From Pseudomonas sp. 6D_7.1_Bac1 (lineage in GTDB: Bacteria > Pseudomonadota > Gammaproteobacteria > Pseudomonadales > Pseudomonadaceae), in the NCBI RefSeq assembly GCF_025465945.1, contig NZ_JANLNW010000059.1, positions 1-40,358 on the forward strand: 40,358 bases of DNA, written 5' to 3'. The translations under genes and the position numbers were made by a program. Below the pieces are notes generated by a model that was given only the letters and a program-made list of their open reading frames with translations, was not told the DNA's origin and made no database searches. Every line of letters begins with the position of its first letter. Position 1 is the stretch's first letter. Positions 32,416 through 39,731 of the stretch are shown here, in pieces.

Positions 32416-33201
32416 GTGAACAAGTGGTTTATTCCAGCGGTTACGATGACAGCTCTGGCTTTGCTCAGCGGCTGCTCCAGTGTGCAGCATGGCTCGATTC
32501 CGGTGGTTGATTCCGGTACGGCGGTGTCCAACAGTGAGCGGATCTCTACCAATGGCGGCTTCCGCAAAACCACCGTGAAGCGTCCGGCACAAGCCCAGAC
32601 TCAGGCTATCCCGCAGGGCGATACCGGCGTGGTGGTGATGGTGCCGGGTGGTGGCGCGACGACTTCGACACCAATCAGCACTCAACCGATCACGCCTGGT
32701 CCGATTACCCCTGGCCCGATCGACAGCACGCCGTTCCAGTCGGCGCCGATCAACCAGGGTAACTACAGCACGCCGATCCAGTCGGCACCGATCAATCAGG
32801 GTAACTACAGCATGCCATCGACGCCGAGCGGGATTCCTTCGGCTGGCAGTGCCGGTGGTTTGTCTGCCGACGAGCAGTTGGATGGTCCGGTGCTGGCCTT
32901 GCTGACCACCGCACAGCAGCAACAGGCGAGCGGTGATCTCAATGGTGCGTCCTCCAGCCTTGAGCGTGCTCAGCGGGTTGCCCCGCGTGAGCCGCAAGTG
33001 CTTTATCGTCTGGCGCAAGTTCGCTTGGCTCAGGGTGATGCAGCGCAAGCCGAGCAGTTCGCTCAGCGTGGTTTGACGTTTGCCAATGGGCGTCCGGACC
33101 TTCAGGCAAGCCTGTGGGGGTTGATCGCCCAGGCGCGTGAGAAGCAGGGCGACTCTGCAGGCGCGGCGCTGGCTCGTCAAAAGGCCAAGGTTTCGTTCTG
33201 A
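32416..33201 (+). CDS. lpoP: TPR lipoprotein, PBP1B activator LpoP
   Basis: A 261-residue outer membrane lipoprotein with lipobox LLSGC (Cys20). A long flexible linker rich in Pro, Thr, Gln and Ser (about 50-150) contains TPGPI twice and a 14-residue tandem repeat QSAPINQGNYS-x-P (coded at 32734-32817). The C-terminal part (about 155-261) carries two to three TPR helices (ALLTTAQQQQASGDLNGASS.., VLYRLAQVRLAQGDAAQAEQ, LWGLIAQAREKQGD). In P. aeruginosa the lipoprotein next to the PBP1B gene, LpoP, activates it, replacing the unrelated LpoB of enterics. The assignment rests on this position and architecture. Confidence 0.88.
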   Translation: MNKWFIPAVTMTALALLSGCSSVQHGSIPVVDSGTAVSNSERISTNGGFRKTTVKRPAQAQTQAIPQGDTGVVVMVPGGGATTSTPISTQPITPGPITPGPIDSTPFQSAPINQGNYSTPIQSAPINQGNYSMPSTPSGIPSAGSAGGLSADEQLDGPVLALLTTAQQQQASGDLNGASSSLERAQRVAPREPQVLYRLAQVRLAQGDAAQAEQFAQRGLTFANGRPDLQASLWGLIAQAREKQGDSAGAALARQKAKVSF

Positions 33202-33536
33202 TGGATGTCCGTTTTCCGAAGATCGCTGAACAGCTGTTGCTGATCGAGCGAGAGTTGCGTCTTCAGGGCTGGTGGGATGAGCTTGCGCCAAGCGCTGAAG
33301 CGCTAGCCAGTGTCGAACCATTTTCCGTCGATACGCTGGATTTCGAGCAGTGGCTGCAATGGATCTTCCTGCCGCGGATGAAGGCCATCCTCGAGAACAA
33401 CCTGCCACTGCCGAACGCTTCGGGCATTCAGGAGATGGCCGAGATGGTCTTCGCTGCGCGCAATCTCAAGGGCAAGGATCGGCAGCTGCAAGTCTTGCTC
33501 AAAGAGTTCGATCAGCTGATTACCGCCTCCCACTAA
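33201..33536 (+). CDS. yqcC: YqcC family protein (DUF446)
   Basis: A 111-residue all-helical protein of the YqcC family: LLLIERELRLQGWW (about 11-24), EPFSVDTLDFEQWLQWIFLPRMK (about 39-61) and LPLPNASGIQEMAE (about 67-80) are the conserved blocks. E. coli yqcC lies next to the pseudouridine synthase gene truC, but here the gene follows lpoP with a 1-base overlap (TGATG). Molecular function is unknown. It converges on the DUF4124 gene with 13 bases between stops. Confidence 0.88.
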   Translation: MDVRFPKIAEQLLLIERELRLQGWWDELAPSAEALASVEPFSVDTLDFEQWLQWIFLPRMKAILENNLPLPNASGIQEMAEMVFAARNLKGKDRQLQVLLKEFDQLITASH

Positions 33537-33549
33537 CTCCTACAGGTGT

Positions 33550-33972
33550 CTATTGGCAGTTATCCTTGATCTGTCTTTGTACTTCGGTGATGCGTTCCTG
33601 ACGCTGTTGGTCTGTCAGGCGACGCATTTCACCGTCGATATCCTCTCGTAATCTCGGATTGTTCTGCAGTTGAGCCAGGTTGTTTCGCGCCTGTTCGCAG
33701 AACGTCTTGAGCTGGGCTTGCTGCTCGGCGACCTGCTTTTTCACTGTGTTATCGATCGCCTGCTGATCACCTATGACGCTGCGGCGTGGTGGTGCGGTCG
33801 GTTTGCCGGTGGGCAGGGCGGGTGTCACCACGATGGTGGCTTCCTGGCCCTGCGGCGGCTGTGCATCGAAATGGGTAACGCCTTGGCCGTCGATCCATGT
33901 GTAGATCTGACCGGCCATGCACAAAGAGCTCAGGCCTATCAGCAGACAGGCCGTGAAGAAGAACGTTCGCAT
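33550..33972 (-). CDS. DUF4124 domain periplasmic protein
   Basis: A 140-residue protein with a signal peptide (MRTFFFTACLLIGLSSLCMAG) followed directly by the DUF4124 motif QIYTWIDGQGVTHFDAQPPQG (about 22-42), and a charged helical C-terminus (about 80-135, rich in Gln, Glu and Arg) that may form a coiled coil. The Met at 33972 starts the signal peptide, so a 13-codon extension is rejected. DUF4124 proteins are small envelope proteins without a defined role. Convergent with yqcC and divergent from the ilv operon. Confidence 0.87.
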   Translation of the reverse strand: MRTFFFTACLLIGLSSLCMAGQIYTWIDGQGVTHFDAQPPQGQEATIVVTPALPTGKPTAPPRRSVIGDQQAIDNTVKKQVAEQQAQLKTFCEQARNNLAQLQNNPRLREDIDGEMRRLTDQQRQERITEVQRQIKDNCQ

Positions 33973-34077
33973 GCCGTTTCCTTGTCGTAGCTGCGCAATT
34001 GAAGCTAACACACCTGCGGTTTAAAGGTTTTTTCTTGCGTTCTCATGTGCTTAGTTCGAATAAAGCACATTGACGAC

Positions 34078-34106
34078 TTGACTTGCAGAGGGCGAAACAG
34101 AAGAAT
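34078..34106 (+). promoter_or_regulatory. Candidate promoter of ilvI-ilvH-ilvC
   Basis: TTGACT (34078-34083), 17 bases, AAGAAT (34101-34106); the start would be near 34113. It lies immediately before the first predicted leader hairpin, which supports it. An overlapping TTGACG at 34070-34075 has no partner. Confidence 0.5.
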
Positions 34107-34110
34107 CCAA

Positions 34111-34305
34111 AGTCCGCTGTAGAGGGACTGCCAGAAGCAGACCCACTCAGCAGATCATGAGGCGCACATCCGCGCCGACCTGTTACACCCGCAACGCGTT
34201 ACCTCGCGCTGGGTGGGAAAGCCCCGCAACACTTGGGACGATCCCAATACTTGCTCAGTCAGTGCTGACGTAGTCGGCGACCACCGTCGCTCATGCTCTG
34301 CTGAG
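34111..34305 (+). promoter_or_regulatory. Structured 5' leader RNA of the ilv operon (possible riboswitch or attenuator)
   Basis: A long-range helix pairs CTCAGCAGATCATGA (34146-34160) with TCATGCTCTGCTGAG (34291-34305), 14 of 15 positions. It encloses five local hairpins: GGCGC/GCGCC (34161-34176), CACCC/GGGTG with an inner CGCG/CGCG (34186-34215), TTGGGA/TCCCAA (34233-34247), GTCAG/CTGAC (34258-34269) and GCGAC/GTCGC (34277-34290). Two more hairpins precede it: AGTCC/GGACT (34111-34129) and CTGC/GCAG (34128-34140). This is a multi-way junction about 65 bases before the ilvI start. I cannot match it to a known RNA family from memory; ligand and mechanism are unknown. Confidence 0.65.
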
Positions 34306-34370
34306 AAGTAAACCTATTAAGACCCGTCCCCTTATGTGGGCGGTATTCTGGCGTTTTAGAGGTGAACAAC

Positions 34371-36095
34371 GTGGAGCTTTTATCTGGCGGTGAGATGCTT
34401 GTCCGCTTTTTGCGTGACGAAGGCGTCAAATATATCTACGGGTACCCGGGTGGTGCTCTTCTTCATGTATACGATGCCCTGTTCAAAGAACCGGAAGTGA
34501 CCCACATCCTGGTTCGTCACGAACAGGCTGCGACCCATATGGCTGACGGCTATGCCCGTGCTACCGGTAAAGCCGGCGTAGTACTGGTGACTTCCGGCCC
34601 GGGCGCAACCAACGCCATCACCGGTATTGCCACGGCCTACATGGACTCCATTCCGATGGTGATCATTTCCGGCCAGGTGCCTAGCACCATGGTAGGCACC
34701 GATGCGTTCCAGGAAACCGACATGATCGGTATCTCCCGGCCAATCGTGAAGCACAGCTTCATGATCAAGCACGCTTCGGAAATCCCGGAAGTCATGAAAA
34801 AAGCGTTCTACCTGGCGCAATCCGGTCGTCCTGGTCCTGTCGTTGTCGATATCCCGAAAGACATGACCAACCCGGCCGAGAAGTTCGAGTACGTCTTCCC
34901 GAAAAAAGCCAAGCTGCGTTCCTACAGCCCGGCTGTTCGCGGTCACTCCGGGCAAATCCGCAAGGCAGCAGAAATGCTCCTGGCGGCCAAGCGTCCTGTG
35001 CTCTATGCAGGTGGCGGCGTGATCCTGGGTGGTGGCTCCGCGCCGCTGACCGAACTGGCTCAGATGCTCAATCTGCCAGTAACCAATACCCTGATGGGCC
35101 TCGGTGCCTACCCAGGCACCGACCGTCAGTTCATCGGCATGCTCGGCATGCACGGTAGCTACACCGCTAATCTTGCCATGCACCACGCCGACGTGATTCT
35201 TGCTGTCGGTGCGCGCTTCGATGACCGCGTGATCAACGGCCCGGCCAAGTTCTGTCCGAATGCCAAGATCATTCACATCGACATCGACCCGGCTTCGATT
35301 TCCAAGACCATCAAGGCAGACGTGCCGATCGTCGGCCCGGTTGAGAGCGTCCTGACCGAAATGGTCGCGATCCTCAAGGAAATCGGCGAGACCCCGAACA
35401 AGGAGTCCGTTGCCAGTTGGTGGAAGCAAGTTGACGAGTGGCGCGGTGATCGTGGCCTGTTCCCGTATGACAAGGGCGACGGCAGCGTCATCAAGCCGCA
35501 AGCCGTGATCGAAACCCTCTGCGAAGTGACCAAGGGCGATGCTTTTGTGACTTCCGACGTGGGCCAGCACCAAATGTTCGCGGCGCAGTACTACAAGTTC
35601 AACAAGCCGAACCGCTGGATCAACTCCGGTGGCCTGGGCACCATGGGCTTCGGTTTTCCGGCTGCCATGGGCATCAAGTTGAGCTTCCCGGATGCCGACG
35701 TCGCCTGCGTAACGGGCGAGGGTAGTATCCAGATGAACATTCAGGAGCTGTCCACCTGTCTGCAATATGGTTTGCCGGTAAAAATCGTCATCCTGAACAA
35801 CGGTGTTCTGGGTATGGTTCGCCAGTGGCAAGACATGAGTTACGGCAGCCGTCACTCGCACTCTTACATGGAGTCGCTGCCTGACTTCGTCAAGCTGGCG
35901 GAGGCCTATGGTCACGTCGGCGTGCGCATCACCGACTCGAAAGATTTGAAGTCGAAGATGGAGGAAGCGTTTGCCATGAAAGATCGCCTGGTAGTGATCG
36001 ATATTTCGGTCGACACCAGCGAGCACGTCTACCCGATGCAAATCAAAGACGGCTCCATGCGCGATATGTGGCTGAGCAAGACGGAGCGTACTTAA
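34371..36095 (+). CDS. ilvI: Acetolactate synthase, large subunit
   Basis: A 574-residue thiamine-diphosphate enzyme that condenses two pyruvates, or pyruvate with 2-oxobutyrate, in the first shared step of valine, leucine and isoleucine synthesis. Catalytic Glu51 lies in RHEQAATHMADGYARATG; the FAD region includes GLGAYPGTDRQFIGMLGMHG; the ThDP-binding motif is GEGSIQMN...ILNN (GDG-type with Glu in second place, common in this clade). The GTG at 34371 gives the family N-terminus MELLSGGEML and has AGAGG eight bases before it; a GTG three codons earlier sits on top of that site. Forms a complex with IlvH. Confidence 0.96.
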   Translation: MELLSGGEMLVRFLRDEGVKYIYGYPGGALLHVYDALFKEPEVTHILVRHEQAATHMADGYARATGKAGVVLVTSGPGATNAITGIATAYMDSIPMVIISGQVPSTMVGTDAFQETDMIGISRPIVKHSFMIKHASEIPEVMKKAFYLAQSGRPGPVVVDIPKDMTNPAEKFEYVFPKKAKLRSYSPAVRGHSGQIRKAAEMLLAAKRPVLYAGGGVILGGGSAPLTELAQMLNLPVTNTLMGLGAYPGTDRQFIGMLGMHGSYTANLAMHHADVILAVGARFDDRVINGPAKFCPNAKIIHIDIDPASISKTIKADVPIVGPVESVLTEMVAILKEIGETPNKESVASWWKQVDEWRGDRGLFPYDKGDGSVIKPQAVIETLCEVTKGDAFVTSDVGQHQMFAAQYYKFNKPNRWINSGGLGTMGFGFPAAMGIKLSFPDADVACVTGEGSIQMNIQELSTCLQYGLPVKIVILNNGVLGMVRQWQDMSYGSRHSHSYMESLPDFVKLAEAYGHVGVRITDSKDLKSKMEEAFAMKDRLVVIDISVDTSEHVYPMQIKDGSMRDMWLSKTERT

Positions 36096-36097
36096 TC

Positions 36098-36589
36098 ATG
36101 CGGCACATTATTTCCCTGCTTCTGGAAAACGAACCGGGCGCTCTGTCTCGTGTAGTAGGCCTGTTCTCGCAGCGCAACTACAACATCGAAAGCCTGACCG
36201 TGGCACCTACCGAAGACCCGACCCTGTCGCGTCTGACGTTGACCACTGTCGGCCATGATGAAGTGATTGAGCAGATCACCAAGAACCTGAACAAGCTGAT
36301 CGAAGTGGTCAAGCTGGTCGACCTGTCGGAAAGCGCTCACATCGAGCGTGAACTGATGCTGGTCAAGGTCAAGGCCACCGGCGCACAGCGCGCCGAGATC
36401 AAGCGCACTACCGATATTTATCGTGGACAGATCGTCGATGTCAGCGCCAGCGTGTATACCGTTCAATTGACCGGTACCAGCGACAAGCTCGACAGCTTCA
36501 TTCAGTCGATCGGCACTGCCGCGATTCTGGAAACCGTACGCAGTGGCGTCACCGGGATTGCCCGTGGCGACAAAGTACTCAGCATCTAA
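36098..36589 (+). CDS. ilvH: Acetolactate synthase, regulatory small subunit
   Basis: A 163-residue subunit that raises the activity of IlvI and gives valine feedback inhibition. The N-terminal ACT domain (MRHIISLLLENEPGALSRVVGLFSQRNYNIESLTVAPTED, about 1-40) has the effector-site residues Asn11, Gly14 and Asn29 in place. The C-terminal half (about 80-163) holds REL.L.KV and the second ferredoxin-like domain. ATG at 36098, two bases after the ilvI stop, is preferred to a 10-codon extension inside ilvI. Confidence 0.97.
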   Translation: MRHIISLLLENEPGALSRVVGLFSQRNYNIESLTVAPTEDPTLSRLTLTTVGHDEVIEQITKNLNKLIEVVKLVDLSESAHIERELMLVKVKATGAQRAEIKRTTDIYRGQIVDVSASVYTVQLTGTSDKLDSFIQSIGTAAILETVRSGVTGIARGDKVLSI

Positions 36590-36635
36590 ACCAAATTAGC
36601 GAATGGCCTGAACGGCCTGGATATAGGGGAAATTC

Positions 36636-37652
36636 ATGAAAGTTTATTACGAAAAAGACTGCGACCTGTCGATCATCCAGGGCAAGAAAGTTGCCATCAT
36701 CGGTTACGGCTCCCAGGGCCACGCTCAAGCGTGCAACCTGAAAGACTCCGGCGTTGACGTTACTGTCGGTCTGCGTAAAGGTTCGGCCACTGTTGCCAAA
36801 GCTGAAGCTCACGGCCTGAAAGTGACTGACGTTGCTTCCGCTGTTGCGGCTGCCGACCTGGTCATGATTCTGACCCCGGACGAGTTTCAGTCTGCCCTGT
36901 ACAAGAACGAAATCGAGCCAAACATCAAGAAAGGCGCCACCCTGGCCTTCTCCCACGGCTTCGCGATTCACTACAACCAGGTTGTGCCGCGCGCTGACCT
37001 CGACGTGATCATGATCGCGCCGAAGGCTCCAGGCCATACCGTGCGTTCCGAGTTCGTAAAAGGCGGCGGTATCCCTGACCTGATCGCTATCTATCAGGAT
37101 GCTTCCGGCAACGCCAAAAACGTTGCACTGTCCTACGCTGCTGGCGTTGGCGGTGGTCGTACCGGCATCATCGAAACCACTTTCAAGGACGAGACCGAAA
37201 CCGACCTGTTCGGCGAGCAGGCCGTTCTGTGTGGCGGTACCGTTGAGCTGGTCAAAGCCGGTTTCGAAACCCTGGTTGAAGCTGGCTACGCGCCAGAAAT
37301 GGCCTACTTCGAGTGCCTGCACGAACTGAAGCTGATCGTTGACCTCATGTACGAAGGCGGTATCGCCAACATGAACTACTCGATCTCCAACAACGCGGAA
37401 TACGGCGAGTACGTTACCGGCCCTGAAGTCATCAACGCTGAATCCCGTCAGGCCATGCGTAATGCCCTGAAACGTATTCAGGATGGCGAATACGCCAAGA
37501 TGTTCATCAGCGAAGGCGCTACCGGCTATCCTTCGATGACCGCCAAGCGTCGTAACAACGCTGCGCACGGCATCGAGATCATCGGTGAGCAACTGCGCTC
37601 GATGATGCCGTGGATCGGCGCCAACAAAATCGTCGACAAAGCCAAGAACTAA
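36636..37652 (+). CDS. ilvC: Ketol-acid reductoisomerase (NADP+)
   Basis: A 338-residue class I enzyme that isomerises and reduces acetolactate to dihydroxyisovalerate, or acetohydroxybutyrate to its homologue. The Rossmann motif GYGSQGHAQA (24-33) is followed by LRKGSAT, whose Arg47 and Ser50/Thr52 bind the NADPH phosphate. His107, Asp190 and Glu194 (DETETDLFGEQ) are the catalytic and metal residues; the knotted C-terminal domain with YSISNNAEYGEYV follows. The product feeds the keto acid for PanB. Ribosome binding site AGGGGAAA. A terminator follows 18 bases after the stop. Confidence 0.98.
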   Translation: MKVYYEKDCDLSIIQGKKVAIIGYGSQGHAQACNLKDSGVDVTVGLRKGSATVAKAEAHGLKVTDVASAVAAADLVMILTPDEFQSALYKNEIEPNIKKGATLAFSHGFAIHYNQVVPRADLDVIMIAPKAPGHTVRSEFVKGGGIPDLIAIYQDASGNAKNVALSYAAGVGGGRTGIIETTFKDETETDLFGEQAVLCGGTVELVKAGFETLVEAGYAPEMAYFECLHELKLIVDLMYEGGIANMNYSISNNAEYGEYVTGPEVINAESRQAMRNALKRIQDGEYAKMFISEGATGYPSMTAKRRNNAAHGIEIIGEQLRSMMPWIGANKIVDKAKN

Positions 37653-37669
37653 GTCACGAGCTTGTACAG

Positions 37670-37696
37670 AAAACGCGGCTTAGGCCGCGTTTTTTC
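37670..37696 (+). terminator. Rho-independent terminator of the ilv operon
   Basis: Stem AACGCGGC / GCCGCGTT with a short TTAG loop followed by TTTTTTCG. It starts about 18 bases after the ilvC stop. Confidence 0.93.
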
Positions 37697-37710
37697 GTTT
37701 GGGTGGTCGG

Positions 37711-37722
37711 TTCTGGTATAAA
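37711..37722 (+). promoter_or_regulatory. Candidate extended -10 promoter of pssA
   Basis: TTCTGGTATAAA between the ilvC terminator and pssA: TATAAA (37717-37722) preceded by TG-like TGG. The -35 region is poor, so this is tentative. Confidence 0.35.
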
Positions 37723-37796
37723 GCTGCATCGTTTGCGGCCGAACGCTTGTCGCAGACACCTGTCGAAACTTTCCACACCGTTGCAAGGTAATGTCC

Positions 37797-38654
37797 ATGA
37801 GCGAACGTCCCGAAGAGCCAAACCAGGCCTCTGACGCCGAAAGCCTGCTACCCATCGATGAACATGTCGAAGAAGGGCATGACGCTGAAGGCCGTAAAGT
37901 CCGGCATCGTGGTATCTATCTTCTGCCGAATCTGTTCACCACCGCGAACCTGTTCGCAGGGTTCTACTCCATCATCAACTCCATGAGTGCCCAGAGCGCC
38001 TTGAGTGCGGGTGATGCTGCAAGCGCGAGCAAGTATTTTGCTTTCGCGGCGATCGCGATTTTCGTCGCCATGGTCCTCGACGGCCTTGATGGCCGGGTAG
38101 CGCGCATGACCAATACCCAAAGCGCCTTCGGTGCCGAGTACGACTCGTTGTCGGACATGGTTGCCTTTGGTGTTGCGCCGGCATTGCTGGCATTCGGCTG
38201 GGCGCTGGGGGATATGGGCAAGGTTGGCTGGATGGTTGCCTTCATCTATGTGGCAGGCGCGGCATTGCGTCTGGCGCGCTTCAATACCCAGGTTGGCACT
38301 GCGGACAAGCGCTACTTCATCGGCTTGGCCAGTCCGGCCGCTGCAGGCGTGGTCGCAGGTATTGTCTGGGCGTTCAGCGATTACGGGATTCAGGGCTCCA
38401 AGATGTCCTTTCTCGTTGCACTGATGGTTGCCGCCGCCGGCATGCTGATGGTCAGCAACATCAAGTACAACAGCTTCAAGGAGCTGGACCTGAAAGGGCG
38501 CGTACCTTTCGTGGCGATCCTCGCCGTGGTGCTGGTGTTTGCCGTGGTCTTCAGTGATCCACCGCGCATTCTGCTGCTGGTGTTCCTCGCTTACGCGGCG
38601 TCTGGCCCGGTGCAATACCTGTTGCGTCTTCGTCGGCACAAAAACGCCGAGTGA
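37797..38654 (+). CDS. pssA: CDP-diacylglycerol--serine O-phosphatidyltransferase
   Basis: A 285-residue integral membrane enzyme that makes phosphatidylserine, the precursor of phosphatidylethanolamine. The CDP-alcohol phosphotransferase motif D-G-x2-A-R-x8-G-x3-D-x3-D is complete: it runs from DGRVAR to YDSLSD around residues 98-121, with the last Asp as catalytic base. About 6-8 transmembrane helices follow a hydrophilic N-terminus (about 40 residues). This is the membrane-type PssA (type II), unlike the E. coli ribosome-associated enzyme. ATG at 37797 lies eight bases after AAGG and is preferred to an ATG two codons earlier that is only two bases from it. Confidence 0.95.
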   Translation: MSERPEEPNQASDAESLLPIDEHVEEGHDAEGRKVRHRGIYLLPNLFTTANLFAGFYSIINSMSAQSALSAGDAASASKYFAFAAIAIFVAMVLDGLDGRVARMTNTQSAFGAEYDSLSDMVAFGVAPALLAFGWALGDMGKVGWMVAFIYVAGAALRLARFNTQVGTADKRYFIGLASPAAAGVVAGIVWAFSDYGIQGSKMSFLVALMVAAAGMLMVSNIKYNSFKELDLKGRVPFVAILAVVLVFAVVFSDPPRILLLVFLAYAASGPVQYLLRLRRHKNAE

Positions 38655-38670
38655 TGTAATTTCCCCCATA

Positions 38671-38712
38671 CTCCGCAGTCTATTGGTGCATCTGTCCTCC
38701 AATTCTGCGGAG
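38671..38712 (+). promoter_or_regulatory. Hairpin covering the msrP ribosome binding site
   Basis: CTCCGCAG (38671-38678) pairs perfectly with CTGCGGAG (38705-38712), and inside this ATTGG (38682-38686) pairs with CCAAT (38699-38703). The 3' arm contains GGAG, the msrP Shine-Dalgarno sequence, five bases before the ATG. No U-run follows, so it is not an intrinsic terminator of pssA. The fold should reduce msrP translation unless opened. Confidence 0.6.
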
Positions 38713-38717
38713 TTGCC

Positions 38718-39731
38718 ATGTTGTTCAAGTTTTCCAAGTCGTCCGACTGCCAAGAGTCGGACGTTACGCCCGAGTCCCTCTATTTATCTCGTCGCAGTGT
38801 GCTTGGCGGTGCTATTGCTGGTATGGCGGTCAACAGCCTGCCGCGTTGGGCCCATGCCGAAAACGCGGCTCGATATGCAGATGTCGAACCGGGCAAGGCG
38901 CCTTCCTGGTTTTCCGAAAAGCTTCCTGCAACCAAATGGGAAGCGGTCACCGTCAAGGATGAGACGATCACACCGTTCCAGGATGCGACTCACTACAACA
39001 ATTTCTATGAGTTCGGTACCGACAAGGGCGATCCCGCGCAGAACGCGGGTGCGCTGAAAACCGAACCGTGGAGCATCGTGGTTGATGGGGAAGTGAGTAA
39101 GCCGGGGCGCTATGCACTGGAAGACTTCATGAAACCGTATCAGTTGGAGGAGCGTATCTATCGTCTACGCTGCGTAGAAGCCTGGTCGATGGTAATTCCC
39201 TGGATCGGTTTTCCCATCTCGGCGCTGCTCAGTCAGGTCGAGCCTACCTCCAAGGCCAAATACATTCGTTTTGAAACCTTGCAGGACCCCAAGACTATGC
39301 CGGGGCAGCGTTCTGGTTTTGCCTTGATCGACTGGCCTTACGTAGAAGGGCTGCGCCTGGATGAAGCGATGAATTCGTTGGCGATTCTTGCGGTCGGCAT
39401 GTATGGGCGCGAACTACCCAATCAGAATGGCGCGCCGTTGCGTTTGGTGGTGCCATGGAAGTACGGGTTCAAGAGCGTCAAATCCATCGTGCGTATCAGT
39501 CTGGTCAGCGAGCAGCCGAAAACCACTTGGCAGAGCATTGCATCCGATGAGTATGGCTTCTATGCAAACGTGAATCCGACGGTTGATCACCCGCGCTGGA
39601 CTCAAGCGCGCGAGCGACGTCTGCCGAGCGGATTGTTCAAGCCCAATGTGCGTGACACGCAGATGTTCAATGGCTACGCGGATGAAGTCGCTTCTCTATA
39701 TACAGGCCTCGACTTGAGGAAGAACTACTGA
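38718..39731 (+). CDS. msrP: Protein-methionine-sulfoxide reductase catalytic subunit MsrP
   Basis: A 337-residue periplasmic molybdoenzyme of the sulfite oxidase fold, which reduces methionine sulfoxide in envelope proteins. It has a twin-arginine signal (SRRSVLGGAIAGMAVNSLPRWAHA, about 24-47), needed because the molybdopterin cofactor is loaded in the cytoplasm. Cys152 in YRLRCVEAWSM is the molybdenum ligand; TDKGDPAQNAG and RLVVPWKYGFKSVKSI are further family marks. Electrons come from MsrQ, whose start overlaps the msrP stop by one base. Translation may be limited by the hairpin over its ribosome binding site. Confidence 0.96.
   Translation: MLFKFSKSSDCQESDVTPESLYLSRRSVLGGAIAGMAVNSLPRWAHAENAARYADVEPGKAPSWFSEKLPATKWEAVTVKDETITPFQDATHYNNFYEFGTDKGDPAQNAGALKTEPWSIVVDGEVSKPGRYALEDFMKPYQLEERIYRLRCVEAWSMVIPWIGFPISALLSQVEPTSKAKYIRFETLQDPKTMPGQRSGFALIDWPYVEGLRLDEAMNSLAILAVGMYGRELPNQNGAPLRLVVPWKYGFKSVKSIVRISLVSEQPKTTWQSIASDEYGFYANVNPTVDHPRWTQARERRLPSGLFKPNVRDTQMFNGYADEVASLYTGLDLRKNY

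Larger units (their letters stand above)
33973..34370. other. 398-base gap: ilv operon promoter and long structured leader
   Basis: No protein gene is supported. From left to right: an inverted repeat ATGTGCTT / AAGCACAT (34045-34052, 34063-34070), a promoter candidate TTGACT-17-AAGAAT (34078-34106), hairpins at 34111-34140, a multi-helix RNA domain at 34146-34305, a CCGTCCC-type hairpin at 34324-34342, then AGAGG eight bases before the ilvI GTG. An AUG-initiated 38-codon frame (34157-34273) has no ribosome binding site. Confidence 0.7.

Noticed and set aside
34380..36041. A 553-codon open frame antisense to ilvI
   Set aside because: It mirrors the codon pattern of the highly conserved ilvI gene; the translation is His/Asp/Val-rich with no recognisable domain.
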